Below are positions 26,185-35,464 of a stretch of DNA of 64,000 nucleotides, piece after piece. Numbering within the stretch: the stretch's first letter is position 1; each line of letters starts with the position of its first letter. The notes under the pieces are model-generated. The model saw only the letters and a list, made by a program, of their open reading frames with translations. It ran no database searches and had not been told where the DNA came from. Where the stretch lies: positions 1 to 64,000 of the forward strand of contig JADLDO010000027.1 in the NCBI GenBank assembly GCA_020846635.1. Reading direction: 5' to 3'. Source of the DNA: Caldilineaceae bacterium (GTDB lineage: Bacteria > Chloroflexota > Anaerolineae > Caldilineales > Caldilineaceae). Position numbers and translations under genes: made by a program.

Positions 26185-26606
26185 ACTCTGGTGTGGCATC
26201 CTTGCCCTCTACCAGATATTAGAAAGATCCACCCGCGATGACAGTGTCATTCAGGACATCGCACCAGCAAGATTAGATCAGTTACACAAGTTGATACAGG
26301 ACTTTAGTCTCAAATATACAGGCACAACGAGGGCGCGTCGAAAGGCGCGCAGCACCGCTATGGCCGGCCCGAATTCTCATTGTTGAAGGGAAACATACTT
26401 ATTGACAGCTTCTACTATTATGGCGTAGGTAGCCCTGGTGACATAGGACTGTGCCGCAGAGGTGGAGGGCCCAACTTCTACAAGGCGAATCTGGAGATGA
26501 ACTCCGACAATGCCGTTACAGCGTAGAGTTGTCGAACCACTAACTTGGCATTAGAATCAATATAGCGTAGTTAAAACGTTCTGTCAAAAGCCTAGTCTTC
26601 TTCTCA

Positions 26607-29540
26607 ATGGCCTCATCTCTCCAGAGTTCTACTCCGGGTTCCACGCAGCCTGACCCAAAATCAGTGCCACCGGCATCAAGCCGCGCGTCACGCAAAGATC
26701 GGTTCCTTTTCGAACCCTTGCAACGCACCTTGAGCACCCTGAGCGGGCTGGCACGCATGGCGCTATGGCGAATTCGCTACTACTCTGGGTTAAGTTTGCT
26801 CGCGCTTTTGGGCGTCATTATTGCCGTTGGCTTGGTCACCAGCGCCGCATTTTTTGCCCAGGCAGTTGACCAGGTCATGCTTGACCGCGAGCTAGCCGAG
26901 TACAGTCGCATTACCCAGCGTCCTCCTTTCTCAGCGCGTGTCTTTGCGCCTTCCAGCCCTGCCGTTCCCTTTGACCTCGCACGCGTCGAGGCGCTGGGCG
27001 AGAATGTAGCAGATACATTGGCCTCTGAGGTGGGATTACCGATCCGCACCGTTATTTTGTTGGCCGACAGCGGCAATCTGCGCCTGTTGCCGCCTGCCAA
27101 TGACACACGCTACGCTGGCAGCCGCCCGCTCAGCGACGCGGCCATCATCTATATGTCCGGCATTGCCGAACAAATCACCGTTGCCGAAGGCGCGCCCTTC
27201 GTGGATGACGCGCCTCCCTCTGCCGAACTGTCGGTCTGGCTGCACCAAGCGTTAGGCGACAAATTGGGTGTGCAGATCGGTGATCGCTATGAACTTGCCA
27301 CCCCCAATGGCGATCAGCGGCTCACCTTTGTGGTTGCGGGCCTTTGGACGCCCACGGACCCCAAATCCTATTTCTGGTTCAATGACCCCAACCAGACCAT
27401 GACCGAAAAGCTGTTGGTGACGCGCAGCGACTATGCCACGTTTATTGCGCCAGTGCTGGCTCCATCCGTTCGCACCGCCACATGGCAAGTGATCCTGGAT
27501 GAGACGCAGGCCCTGCCTGCGCGCGCGCATGACTACAAGACCGGCTTCGAACGCGCCAGCTTCATCATCCCCCGCTATTTGCCCAGCGGACGTGTCACAA
27601 CTCCAACCTTGACACTGGAAAAATTCGTGGGGCAGCAGACGGCGCTCACAAGCCTGCTCCTGGGCTTTAATGTGCCGGGGCTGGCCTTTCTGCTCTATTT
27701 CCTGGTTCTGACCTCTGCGGTCATCGCCTACTGGCAGCGCCGCGAAACTTCACTCTTACGCAGCCGCGGCATTTCGCGCGCCAGCATCCTCCACTTTACC
27801 CTGATCGAAGCGGGACTGCTCTTTCTCGTCGGCGCACCGGCGGGGCTGCTGCTGGGCTTGGGCCTGGCCCGGATCATGGGCTATACAGAGAGCTTCCTGG
27901 AGTTTGTCCAACGTTCACCCCTGCCCGTCTCAGTCTATGGCATCAACCTGCCGCTGACACTCGGCACATTAGGCGTTGTCTTGGTCGCCAAACTTTGGAC
28001 AACCGCCTCATCAGCGCGTGAAACAATCGTCACCCAAACGCGCGAGCATGCCCGCCCCACCCGCGGCCCCTTCTGGTATCGCAACTATATCGACCTCTTG
28101 CTTATAGTCCCGACCCTCTATGCCTACCAACAGTTTCTCCGGCGCGGCTCTCTGGGGGCGCTGGTGCAGAATCGCCCGGAAGATCTCTACCAGGACCCGC
28201 TGCTGATCCTGGTGCCAGGGCTTTTCATCATTACCTTTGCCCTCATCGCCATGCGCTTCTTCCCGCTGCTCATGCGCCTGCTCGACCTTACGGCACGCCT
28301 CGTCAAGTGGCTCCCCGGCTATCTGGCCCTGCGCCAGCTTGGACGCCAAAGCCACGCCTACATCAACCCGCTGCTGCTGGTCATCGTCTCGCTTGCCCTC
28401 GGCGTCTACACCTTATCCATGGCGGCGAGCATGGATCGCTGGCTTGCCGACCGCGTCTTCCATCAAGTCGGCGCCGACCTCACCTTTACCCCCTACAGCG
28501 AGACAGAGGCGATGGGCGAAGCGGAGATTGGCGCGGATTGGGTTCCACCCATTGACGAGTTCAAAGCCTTGCCAGGCGTTGAGCATGCCGCGCGCGTTGC
28601 TTCCTATCAGACCGAAATCTTTCTTCCTAACGCCCAATTTGAAGCACGCTTTATGGCGATTGACCGCCTCGATTTCCCCCTAACAGCCTGGTTCCGCAAT
28701 GACTATGCGCGTGAATCGCTTGGCGGATTGATGAATCGGCTGGCACAGTTTCCCGATGGCGTCCTGGTCAGCCAGGAATTTCTCGATCAAAACGCGCTCA
28801 ACATTGGCGACCGCATTTCGCTCCTGGTCATTCCCGATTTTGGTGTACGCATCCGCGAACCCTTTACCGTCGTTGGTGTCTATACCTACTTCCCTACCGC
28901 CGAAAGCGAACCGGTGGTCCTGGTGGGCAACTTGGAATACATCATCAGCTTCTTCGGTGTCACAATGCCCCATCGCATTTGGATGCGCCTCACCCCCGGC
29001 GCTGACCCCACAGCGGTTCTCAGTGCCGTCTCTACGACAGGCATTGGTGCTATTGAGGTTCAAACGGCAACCGAGATCCTGAATAGCGAACAGGCTAAAA
29101 TGGAACGGGTCGGCGTCTTTGGCACATTGACCGTCAGTTTCCTCGCTGCCACCCTCATGGCGGGATTGGGCTTGCTTACTTACAGTTACGCATCGCTACA
29201 CGAAAGACTTTATCAATTCTCTGTCCTGCGTGCGGTTGGCTTGCGTCGCCGGGAGATAATCGGTCAAGTGGGCCTCGAGTACATTGTGCTTACGGCCTAT
29301 GGCGCAGTGGCAGGCGTTGCCTGTGGGATATTGGCGGCGTGGCTCTTTGTGCCCTTCTTCCGCATCAGCGTTGGGCAAGGCGCGCCACTGCCTCCGCTCA
29401 TTCCCATCATTGCCCAAAACGAAATCATTCCGCTTGCCATCGTCTTTAGCCTGGTCATGATCGCGCTCGAATTGGTCATTATCTCGTCAGCTTTCTTCAC
29501 ACGCCTTTTCGAAGCGCTACGCATGGGCCATCAAGGCTGA
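26607..29540 (+). CDS. FtsX-type ABC permease, two-domain, orphan
   Basis: A 977-residue membrane protein of the FtsX/MacB permease superfamily with a large N-terminal extracytoplasmic part. A first membrane helix lies near 61-83, an extracytoplasmic domain spans about 85-335, and the first FtsX core (three helices, about 345-430) contains WQRRETSLLRSRGISR. A second extracytoplasmic domain follows, with a second FtsX core near 845-960 (RLYQFSVLRAVGLRRREI). Such permeases usually pair with a LolD-like ATPase for lipoprotein release or peptide export. No ATPase is adjacent, but one of that type lies at 53806 with a related giant permease. No clear ribosome site precedes the ATG. Confidence 0.82.
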   Translation: MASSLQSSTPGSTQPDPKSVPPASSRASRKDRFLFEPLQRTLSTLSGLARMALWRIRYYSGLSLLALLGVIIAVGLVTSAAFFAQAVDQVMLDRELAEYSRITQRPPFSARVFAPSSPAVPFDLARVEALGENVADTLASEVGLPIRTVILLADSGNLRLLPPANDTRYAGSRPLSDAAIIYMSGIAEQITVAEGAPFVDDAPPSAELSVWLHQALGDKLGVQIGDRYELATPNGDQRLTFVVAGLWTPTDPKSYFWFNDPNQTMTEKLLVTRSDYATFIAPVLAPSVRTATWQVILDETQALPARAHDYKTGFERASFIIPRYLPSGRVTTPTLTLEKFVGQQTALTSLLLGFNVPGLAFLLYFLVLTSAVIAYWQRRETSLLRSRGISRASILHFTLIEAGLLFLVGAPAGLLLGLGLARIMGYTESFLEFVQRSPLPVSVYGINLPLTLGTLGVVLVAKLWTTASSARETIVTQTREHARPTRGPFWYRNYIDLLLIVPTLYAYQQFLRRGSLGALVQNRPEDLYQDPLLILVPGLFIITFALIAMRFFPLLMRLLDLTARLVKWLPGYLALRQLGRQSHAYINPLLLVIVSLALGVYTLSMAASMDRWLADRVFHQVGADLTFTPYSETEAMGEAEIGADWVPPIDEFKALPGVEHAARVASYQTEIFLPNAQFEARFMAIDRLDFPLTAWFRNDYARESLGGLMNRLAQFPDGVLVSQEFLDQNALNIGDRISLLVIPDFGVRIREPFTVVGVYTYFPTAESEPVVLVGNLEYIISFFGVTMPHRIWMRLTPGADPTAVLSAVSTTGIGAIEVQTATEILNSEQAKMERVGVFGTLTVSFLAATLMAGLGLLTYSYASLHERLYQFSVLRAVGLRRREIIGQVGLEYIVLTAYGAVAGVACGILAAWLFVPFFRISVGQGAPLPPLIPIIAQNEIIPLAIVFSLVMIALELVIISSAFFTRLFEALRMGHQG

Positions 29541-29577
29541 CTCCCTGTGCAACGCTGCAAACCAGATTCGGTATCCT

Positions 29578-30162
29578 ATGCACCAACCCTTACCTTGTTA
29601 CTTTTACGATAGACCGACAACCCTTGTGGCCCAAGAGCTTCTTGGCAAATTCTTGATCCGGCATTTCGCAGATGGGTTATTCGTCGGCAAGATCGTCGAA
29701 ACCGAAGCCTATCTCGGCACAAATGATGCCGCAGCGCACAGCGCGGTGGGCAGAACCAAGCGAACGCAGATTTTGTTCGGAGAGCCAGGCCGCGCCTATG
29801 TCTACCAACTGCGAAACTATTATTTGCTCAATGCGGTGACAGAAGGCATTGATACCCCCACCTGTGTGCTATTTCGCGCCCTGGAACCCATGCAAGGAAT
29901 CGACCTGATCTGCAAGCCCGACAACTTACGAGCCACAAAGGAGACTCACCTGCTTAATGGGCCTGGAAAGCTGTGCCGGGCATTAGAAATCAACCTGTCA
30001 CACTATGGCATGGATCTCTCATGCGCGGATTCCCCCTTCTATATTGCCAACGGCCCCCAAGATCACTTTGAAATTGAGGCGACGACGCGGATCGGCATAT
30101 CCAAAGCAGTTGAACCCCTGCTTAGATTTACGATCAAGGGGAACCCCTACCTGTCACGATAG
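29578..30162 (+). CDS. DNA-3-methyladenine glycosylase (AAG/MPG family)
   Basis: A 194-residue base-excision repair enzyme that removes alkylated purines such as 3-methyladenine and hypoxanthine. The catalytic glutamate is in VETEAYLG (Glu43), and FGEPGRAYVYQ (about 68-78) is the expected DNA-binding loop. Length matches bacterial members (about 190-210). It follows the FtsX-type gene by 37 bases on the same strand; no strong ribosome site is visible. Function assignment is secure at family level. Confidence 0.92.
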   Translation: MHQPLPCYFYDRPTTLVAQELLGKFLIRHFADGLFVGKIVETEAYLGTNDAAAHSAVGRTKRTQILFGEPGRAYVYQLRNYYLLNAVTEGIDTPTCVLFRALEPMQGIDLICKPDNLRATKETHLLNGPGKLCRALEINLSHYGMDLSCADSPFYIANGPQDHFEIEATTRIGISKAVEPLLRFTIKGNPYLSR

Positions 30163-30198
30163 ACCAAGCACAGAAACCGACCCTGCTCAATTTAGTGC

Positions 30199-30227
30199 TT
30201 GACAAAAGTGCCGCCTCGACTTACGAT
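30199..30227 (+). promoter_or_regulatory. Promoter for Nudix gene
   Basis: TTGACA at 30199-30204, exact 17-base spacer, TACGAT at 30222-30227. Transcription should begin near 30234, giving a UTR of about 58 nt. GTTA...TAAC half-sites occur just downstream (30234-30250), where an autoregulator could bind; this is speculative. Confidence 0.5.
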
Positions 30228-30291
30228 ACCTGCGTTAACTTGACGATAACATTACCGGCTTCGAACGCTTCTGTATGCACCTGACCCACAG

Positions 30292-31026
30292 ATGAGGATG
30301 ACCTTGAGCGAGCGCGAACTTGTACGCCCCACCACCGGCCCCTATAGCTATGAACACCCGCGGCCCGCGGTCACTGTCGATATCATTCTCTTCACCTTCC
30401 AAGACAACCAGCTCAAGGTACTCTTGGTGCGGCGCAAGCAGCCCCCCTTTGCCGGAAAGTGGGCGCTGCCAGGCGGTTTCGTCCAGATCGATGAGGAACT
30501 CGAAGAAGCCGCACGCCGTGAATTGAGCGAGGAGACCCATGTCAGCGACATCTACCTCGAACAGCTCTACACCTTTGGCGAACCCGACCGCGACCCGCGC
30601 GGGCGCGTCATTACCGTCGCCTACTTCGCCCTCCTGAGCCTTGACCAAGCCGAAAGTCACCAACTTCAGGCCGCTTCCGATGCGGATGAAGCCGCCTGGT
30701 GGAATGTCTATGAGCTGCCTGCACTGGCCTTCGACCATGATCGGATTCTCGTCTATGGATTGCAGCGCCTACGCTGGAAGCTAGAGTGGACAGCCCTGGG
30801 CTTCCTCCTTCTCCCCGCCGAGTTCACCCTCTCCGAATTACAGAAAGTCTATGAAACCGTTCTCAACGAGCCGCTGGACAAGCGTAACTTCCGACGCAAA
30901 ATGCTAGCCACCGACGTACTTGAGGAGACCGGCAATCTGCGCGAAGGCGATCATCGCCCTGCCAAGCTCTATCGTTTCACCGCCACAGCCATCGAACTAG
31001 AACAAGCCCGCCGCCGCTTCCCCTAG
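30292..31026 (+). CDS. Nudix-domain protein with C-terminal winged helix (NrtR-like)
   Basis: A 244-residue two-domain protein. Residues 27-155 are a Nudix fold with box GFVQIDEELEEAARRELSEE (62-81), keeping the Arg-Glu and Glu-Glu pairs; the usual Gly after them is His83. Residues 165-235 resemble the winged-helix domain of NrtR-type regulators (LGFLLLPAEFTLSELQKVYE, then KRNFRRKML). NrtR proteins bind ADP-ribose and control NAD synthesis; others are true hydrolases of ADP-ribose or related compounds. No NAD gene is adjacent. Two in-frame ATGs (30292, 30298) are possible starts. Confidence 0.82.
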   Translation: MRMTLSERELVRPTTGPYSYEHPRPAVTVDIILFTFQDNQLKVLLVRRKQPPFAGKWALPGGFVQIDEELEEAARRELSEETHVSDIYLEQLYTFGEPDRDPRGRVITVAYFALLSLDQAESHQLQAASDADEAAWWNVYELPALAFDHDRILVYGLQRLRWKLEWTALGFLLLPAEFTLSELQKVYETVLNEPLDKRNFRRKMLATDVLEETGNLREGDHRPAKLYRFTATAIELEQARRRFP

Positions 31027-31171
31027 TTCTACATCCCTCCCAATCCCCCATAATTTCCCACATTTTGTCGCTCCTTCCCCAATCTTTTTTGCATATCGGA
31101 AAGATATTATTCACGTCATACATAGTGCAGAACCGTATTTTGCCAATTTTTAGGGAAAGGGATGACTGCGT

Positions 31172-33802
31172 TTGAAATCAAAGGAACAGGAGTGGGTACA
31201 ACCACAGGCCGACACCGAGCGCCCGCTCCACTACCCAGAGTACATCTATGGGCTGCATGAGTCCGGCGGTGAACAGTTTATGCTCCGGGCGGAACGGCGC
31301 GGCTGGGTCCTGGAGTTGGCCGCAATTGGCCTTGATGGCAGCAGCACACCCGCCGATTTTTCAAAGCTAGCGGATGCCGGCTTGGGTGTTATGGTACGGA
31401 TCAATCATGGCTATGGCAGTGCAGGCACCCTGCCCATGCCCGATAAGTATCCCGACTTTGCTGCTGCCTGTGCCAGATATGTGCAGCGCTCAACAGGCTG
31501 TCATATCTGGATCATCGGCAATGAGCCCAATCATGGCGACGAACAGCCGGATCATCGCCCCATCCTGCCCAATGACTATGCCAACGCCTACCGGCTTTGC
31601 CGCAGCGCCATCCGCGCCCTGCCCGGCCATGAACAGGATCAGGTGCTCGTCGCCGGCCCTGGGCCGTGGAACGCCACCACCACCTATGCAGGCAATGAAA
31701 AGGGGGATTGGGTACGCTATTTCGTCCATGTCATGACGATGTTGGATGACGACACCTGTGATGGGTTTGCGCTGCATACCTACACGCACAACCTCGATAC
31801 TAGCCAGATCAACGGCGACTTCTTCCACACCACACTGGGCTACAGCCACCTACGCAACGAGTTTCGCACCTATCGCGACTTCATGAATGCCATTCCCGAC
31901 CGCTTCCGCCATCTGCCCGTCTTTATCACCGAGACCGACCCGACAACCCGCGGCGTCGGCTGGAACCCTGGGCATAACGTCGGCTGGGTACAAGCGGCCT
32001 ATCGCGAGATCGCCAACTGGAACAGCAACCCCGATCACCAGCCCATCTTGGCGTTGCTGCTCTACCGCTGGCCCCTTGTGCCTGACCAGCCCGAATGGTC
32101 GATCTCCAATCGTCCGGGCATTGTCGAGGACTTTCAGGAGGCGCTCAAGGTCGAACCGGCTGCCGACTTCCAAATCCGCCTTCCGCGCAAGGGAGAGCCG
32201 CCCGTCGTCCTAGAGCCGGGCATTGTATTGGCTGCCAATGAGCAATGGACGGGCATGGTTGCCTCACCATTAGGGCTTAATTTACGCAGCGGGCCAACGA
32301 CCGAACATACCATCCTGCGGCTCCTGCCCAATGAGACGGCATTGACCGTCCTGGGCGAAACCGAGGATTGGCTCTATGTTCATGCATTGGATCGCGTAGG
32401 CTACGTCAGCAGCAGCTTCGTCGTGCGCCAGCGTATCGGCGGCTACATGCCTTTCGTGGTTTCACCAGGATCGGTCAGTTTCCTGCGCCAGCGCAAGGAG
32501 CTGATGAATGCGATCTTAGCGCCGAATGCCACCGAGCAATTGACACTCGATCCTGTCACAGCCAATTGGACAGAACAAGCCATCGCCAACGCCTGGAATC
32601 AATTCGGCTCCCTGGTCGTGGAAATCGCGCAATTGCTAAAAATTGACCCCGCGGTGGCGGTTGCGGTCTTGGCCGTCGAATCGGGGGGCTACGCCTTTAG
32701 CAAGGATGGGCGCATGTTGATCCGCTTCGAGCCGCATATCTTCTTTGAAGAATGGGGCAAGCTTGACCCGGAGCGCTTTGCCCAACATTTCCGCTACAAT
32801 CTGAGCGAGCCCTGGAAAGAACACCAGTGGCGACCGAGCGCGGGCCAAGAGTGGCGCAACTTCCACGGCAACCAACAGGCCGAATGGGAAGTCTTTACCT
32901 TTGCGCGTAACTCGCTTGCGCCCGAAGCGGCGTTCCGGTCGATCAGCATGGGCGCGCCGCAGATCATGGGCTTCAACCATGAACGGATCGGCTACCCCTC
33001 AGCCCAGGCGATGTTCGAAGCCTTTGCCGCCAGCGCCCACGCCCAGATCGTTGCGCTCTTTGACTTTGTTAATGTCGAACCGGCGCGGCTCAACGCGCTG
33101 CGCCAGGACGATTTTACGACCTTTGCCGCCAGCTACAATGGCCCCGGTCAAGCGTCGCTCTATGCAACCTTGATGCAGGATGGCGTCAACACCTTTAATC
33201 GCCTGCGCGCGACACCCAATGTGCAAGAACCGGGAGAAGAGCCGGTTGTAAAACCCGTAGAAGAGCCCATCGAGTCCAATATGGGGGACAACGCACAGCT
33301 ACCTGTGCCACCCAGCCCCGGCAATCTTGCCGAGATCGACCCGGAGTTGTACGCGGCGTGGCGTGCCCATATACTAGACGGCTTTGCACACAACCAGCAG
33401 ATGTTCGAGCGGCTGGTCGAAGCCTTCATGGGGCCATACCACACCACGGTTCTACTCTACCGGCTGGTCTTTTCTGTGGGCATGTTGGCCTTCGTTGCGG
33501 CAGTGATCCTCAGCGCCTTCACCGGCCAACTGATGTTTGGCGTGCTGTTCGGAGGCATCGGCGTGGCAGCCTTCCTCTCCTTCTTCATCAGCCGCCCTCT
33601 ACGTGCGCTGGAGGAGAACCTCAACTTGATTACCTGGTTGGGCGTTATCTACAACAGCTACTGGACACGGCTGGTCTATGCCATGAACATGGAGACTGTG
33701 CAAGCAGACATTGCCGCACTCACCAATGACTTCACCAAGCAGATGCAAGAACTGCTCGACAAAAGCGCGGCCTTACACAAGGATCGACCCGGAGCCGAAT
33801 AG
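31172..33802 (+). CDS. GH-A-like / SH3b / N-acetylmuramidase / membrane-hairpin protein
   Basis: An 876-residue composite protein. Residues 15-340 look like a GH clan A TIM barrel: acid/base Glu118 in GNEP and a second Glu254 in FITETD. Residues 365-415 form a bacterial SH3 domain (LNLRSGPTTEHTILR). Residues 475-665 match the N-acetylmuramidase domain DUF3380, with the catalytic Glu in VLAVESGG near 502. A Pro/Glu-rich linker (690-705) leads to two hydrophobic segments (about 765-808) and a charged tail. The final region recalls membrane hairpins associated with bacterial conflict systems, a weak resemblance. There is no signal peptide, which is odd for a wall-cutting enzyme. It starts with TTG 10 bases after AGGGAAAGGG; a terminator follows. 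Confidence 0.75.
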   Translation: MKSKEQEWVQPQADTERPLHYPEYIYGLHESGGEQFMLRAERRGWVLELAAIGLDGSSTPADFSKLADAGLGVMVRINHGYGSAGTLPMPDKYPDFAAACARYVQRSTGCHIWIIGNEPNHGDEQPDHRPILPNDYANAYRLCRSAIRALPGHEQDQVLVAGPGPWNATTTYAGNEKGDWVRYFVHVMTMLDDDTCDGFALHTYTHNLDTSQINGDFFHTTLGYSHLRNEFRTYRDFMNAIPDRFRHLPVFITETDPTTRGVGWNPGHNVGWVQAAYREIANWNSNPDHQPILALLLYRWPLVPDQPEWSISNRPGIVEDFQEALKVEPAADFQIRLPRKGEPPVVLEPGIVLAANEQWTGMVASPLGLNLRSGPTTEHTILRLLPNETALTVLGETEDWLYVHALDRVGYVSSSFVVRQRIGGYMPFVVSPGSVSFLRQRKELMNAILAPNATEQLTLDPVTANWTEQAIANAWNQFGSLVVEIAQLLKIDPAVAVAVLAVESGGYAFSKDGRMLIRFEPHIFFEEWGKLDPERFAQHFRYNLSEPWKEHQWRPSAGQEWRNFHGNQQAEWEVFTFARNSLAPEAAFRSISMGAPQIMGFNHERIGYPSAQAMFEAFAASAHAQIVALFDFVNVEPARLNALRQDDFTTFAASYNGPGQASLYATLMQDGVNTFNRLRATPNVQEPGEEPVVKPVEEPIESNMGDNAQLPVPPSPGNLAEIDPELYAAWRAHILDGFAHNQQMFERLVEAFMGPYHTTVLLYRLVFSVGMLAFVAAVILSAFTGQLMFGVLFGGIGVAAFLSFFISRPLRALEENLNLITWLGVIYNSYWTRLVYAMNMETVQADIAALTNDFTKQMQELLDKSAALHKDRPGAE

Positions 33803-33869
33803 CAGTGCAGTAGACAGCGAATACAGACAGCAAATATCGTAATCTCTCAACTTGTCGAAAGGAATGAGC

Positions 33870-33898
33870 GAACCGGGGGTGATTGCTACCCCCGGTTC
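33870..33898 (+). terminator. Intrinsic terminator after muramidase gene
   Basis: Perfect 11-bp stem (GAACCGGGGGT at 33870-33880, complement at 33888-33898), 7-base loop, followed by TTATTTG. It insulates the next gene, which has its own promoter. Confidence 0.85.
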
Positions 33899-33937
33899 TT
33901 ATTTGCCCCAATTCATGTTGGATTGACCCCGCGATTG

Positions 33938-33966
33938 TTGCAAGCTCTCTAGCCGTGGGGTATAAA
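33938..33966 (+). promoter_or_regulatory. Promoter predicting a leaderless mRNA
   Basis: TTGCAA at 33938-33943, exact 17-base spacer, TATAAA at 33961-33966. The usual start point, 7 bases after the -10, coincides with the ATG at 33974. No Shine-Dalgarno sequence fits, so the message for the membrane protein is probably leaderless. Confidence 0.6.
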
Positions 33967-33973
33967 TGAGGCC

Positions 33974-35347
33974 ATGATAAGCGCCGACTTCAACTCATCC
34001 AGCCTCGCCGCTACGCCGCTCACCATGCGTAGTATTACCAAGACCTGGTGGCCCCTTGCCGCCGGATGGTTCTTGATGACGGTGGAAATCCCTTTTCTAA
34101 GTGCGATCATTGCCCGCCACCCGGAGCCGGAGATCAGCCTTGCCTCCTGGGGGCTTGTCTTTTCCATCGCCCTCATTTTGGCTTCACCTGCCATGATGAT
34201 CCTCAGCGCATCCACCGCGCTTAGTCGCGACTGGGTAAATTACCGCCAAGTGCAACGCTATATGTGGGCGATCACGCTCCTCTTAACCGCGCTCCATGCC
34301 CTGCTCGCCTTTACGCCGCTCTTTGACCTGCTCGTCGTTGGCCTCTTGGCCGCGCCTTCCGAAATTATTGAACCGGCCCGCCTAGGCCTGGTGATTATGC
34401 TCCCCTACATCGCTGGACTGGCCTACCGCCGCTTTAACTATGGGGTTCTGATCCGCTTTCAACATACCCGTTCCGTAACACTGGGTGCGATGGTGCGGCT
34501 GCTGACAGACTTGGTCTGCGTCGGCATTCTCTATCTGCTGGGTGTGCAAAGCGGCGTCATCATCGCCACTGTCACCTTCACTACCGGCATTGTCGCCGAA
34601 GCGATCTATTCGGGCCTGCGCCTGCGTCCTGTCCTCAACGAGCTGCGCGCTGTGCCGCCCACGAACCAGGTGATCACGCTCAATAGCTTTGCCAAGTTCT
34701 ATGTCCCGCTGGTCATGACCTCACTGCTCATGATCCTGGTGCAGCCCATCGGCACAGCCGCGCTCAGCCGTATGGAGAATCCGCTCGAATCGCTGGCAGT
34801 CTGGCCCGTGATCTACAGTCTGATTATTCTGTGGAGCAGCGCAGGCACAGCCTTTACCGAGGCCGTAGTCATCTTGCTAGAGCATCCGCGTGCCGTGACC
34901 GCGCTCCACAATTTCACCATGCGTATGGCGACGATCATGGTCGGCCTGCTGCTGCTGATGAACGTCACGCCGCTGGCACAGATCTGGTTCGAGAATGTCG
35001 CCGCCCTCCCCCCGGAGATGTCCCCCATTGCCAGTTGGTCGCTCTGGGTAGGGCTACTGCTGCCAGGGTTGGCCTTCCTGCAAAGCTGGTATACAGGCAC
35101 CCTGGTCAACATGCGCCAGACGCGCGGCATCACCGAATCCGTCGCCGTGTCGCTCATCGTCCACGGTGGCATCCTCTATGCAGGGGTGGTTTGGGGTCAA
35201 GCGCCAGGGATCTATGTGGGCATTGTCGGTCTTGTCGCCGGTCATCTGGCACGCACAGGCTGGCTGTGGGTACGCACGCGCAACACCATGCGCAGCCTGC
35301 GCGCCCGCGAAACCGCCCCGACCATTCTACAAAGCGCCCGCGCCTAA
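33974..35347 (+). CDS. MATE/ANK-like polytopic membrane protein
   Basis: A 457-residue membrane protein with about 12 hydrophobic segments, resembling the multidrug/oligosaccharidyl-lipid/polysaccharide (MOP) exporter superfamily. The opening (WWPLAAGWFLMTVEIPFLSA) and spacing recall ANKH-type homologues found in bacteria rather than typical NorM. Substrate is unknown; drug, polyprenyl-linked sugar or phosphate-compound export are all possible. The ATG at 33974 lies at the predicted transcription start; an alternative start at Met18 (MRSITKTWW) would also be close to the first helix. Monocistronic, ended by a palindrome at 35390-35430. Confidence 0.72.
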   Translation: MISADFNSSSLAATPLTMRSITKTWWPLAAGWFLMTVEIPFLSAIIARHPEPEISLASWGLVFSIALILASPAMMILSASTALSRDWVNYRQVQRYMWAITLLLTALHALLAFTPLFDLLVVGLLAAPSEIIEPARLGLVIMLPYIAGLAYRRFNYGVLIRFQHTRSVTLGAMVRLLTDLVCVGILYLLGVQSGVIIATVTFTTGIVAEAIYSGLRLRPVLNELRAVPPTNQVITLNSFAKFYVPLVMTSLLMILVQPIGTAALSRMENPLESLAVWPVIYSLIILWSSAGTAFTEAVVILLEHPRAVTALHNFTMRMATIMVGLLLLMNVTPLAQIWFENVAALPPEMSPIASWSLWVGLLLPGLAFLQSWYTGTLVNMRQTRGITESVAVSLIVHGGILYAGVVWGQAPGIYVGIVGLVAGHLARTGWLWVRTRNTMRSLRARETAPTILQSARA

Positions 35348-35389
35348 CACGACCTACAGATTGACTCAAGTTGCCATCAAACGCATAAA

Positions 35390-35430
35390 GGGCTATGTCA
35401 TTCCTCGCTGTGTTCGGAATGACATAGCCC
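35390..35430. repeat. 15-bp palindrome containing TGTCATTCC/GGAATGACA
   Basis: Perfect 15-bp arms (GGGCTATGTCATTCC at 35390-35404, complement at 35416-35430) around TCGCTGTGTTC. It sits between convergent genes and may end both. The inner sequence looks like a dispersed repeat seen in many environmental genomes (recollection, not checked). Confidence 0.7.
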
Positions 35431-35464
35431 TCGTGTTGGTAGGATAGAGGGTAGCAACGTTGAG

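Noticed and set aside
31162..31500. ATG at 31162 as start for the muramidase composite
   Set aside because: It is in a different frame from the long coding region; the TTG at 31172 keeps frame and has an AGGGAAAGGG site about 10 bases upstream.
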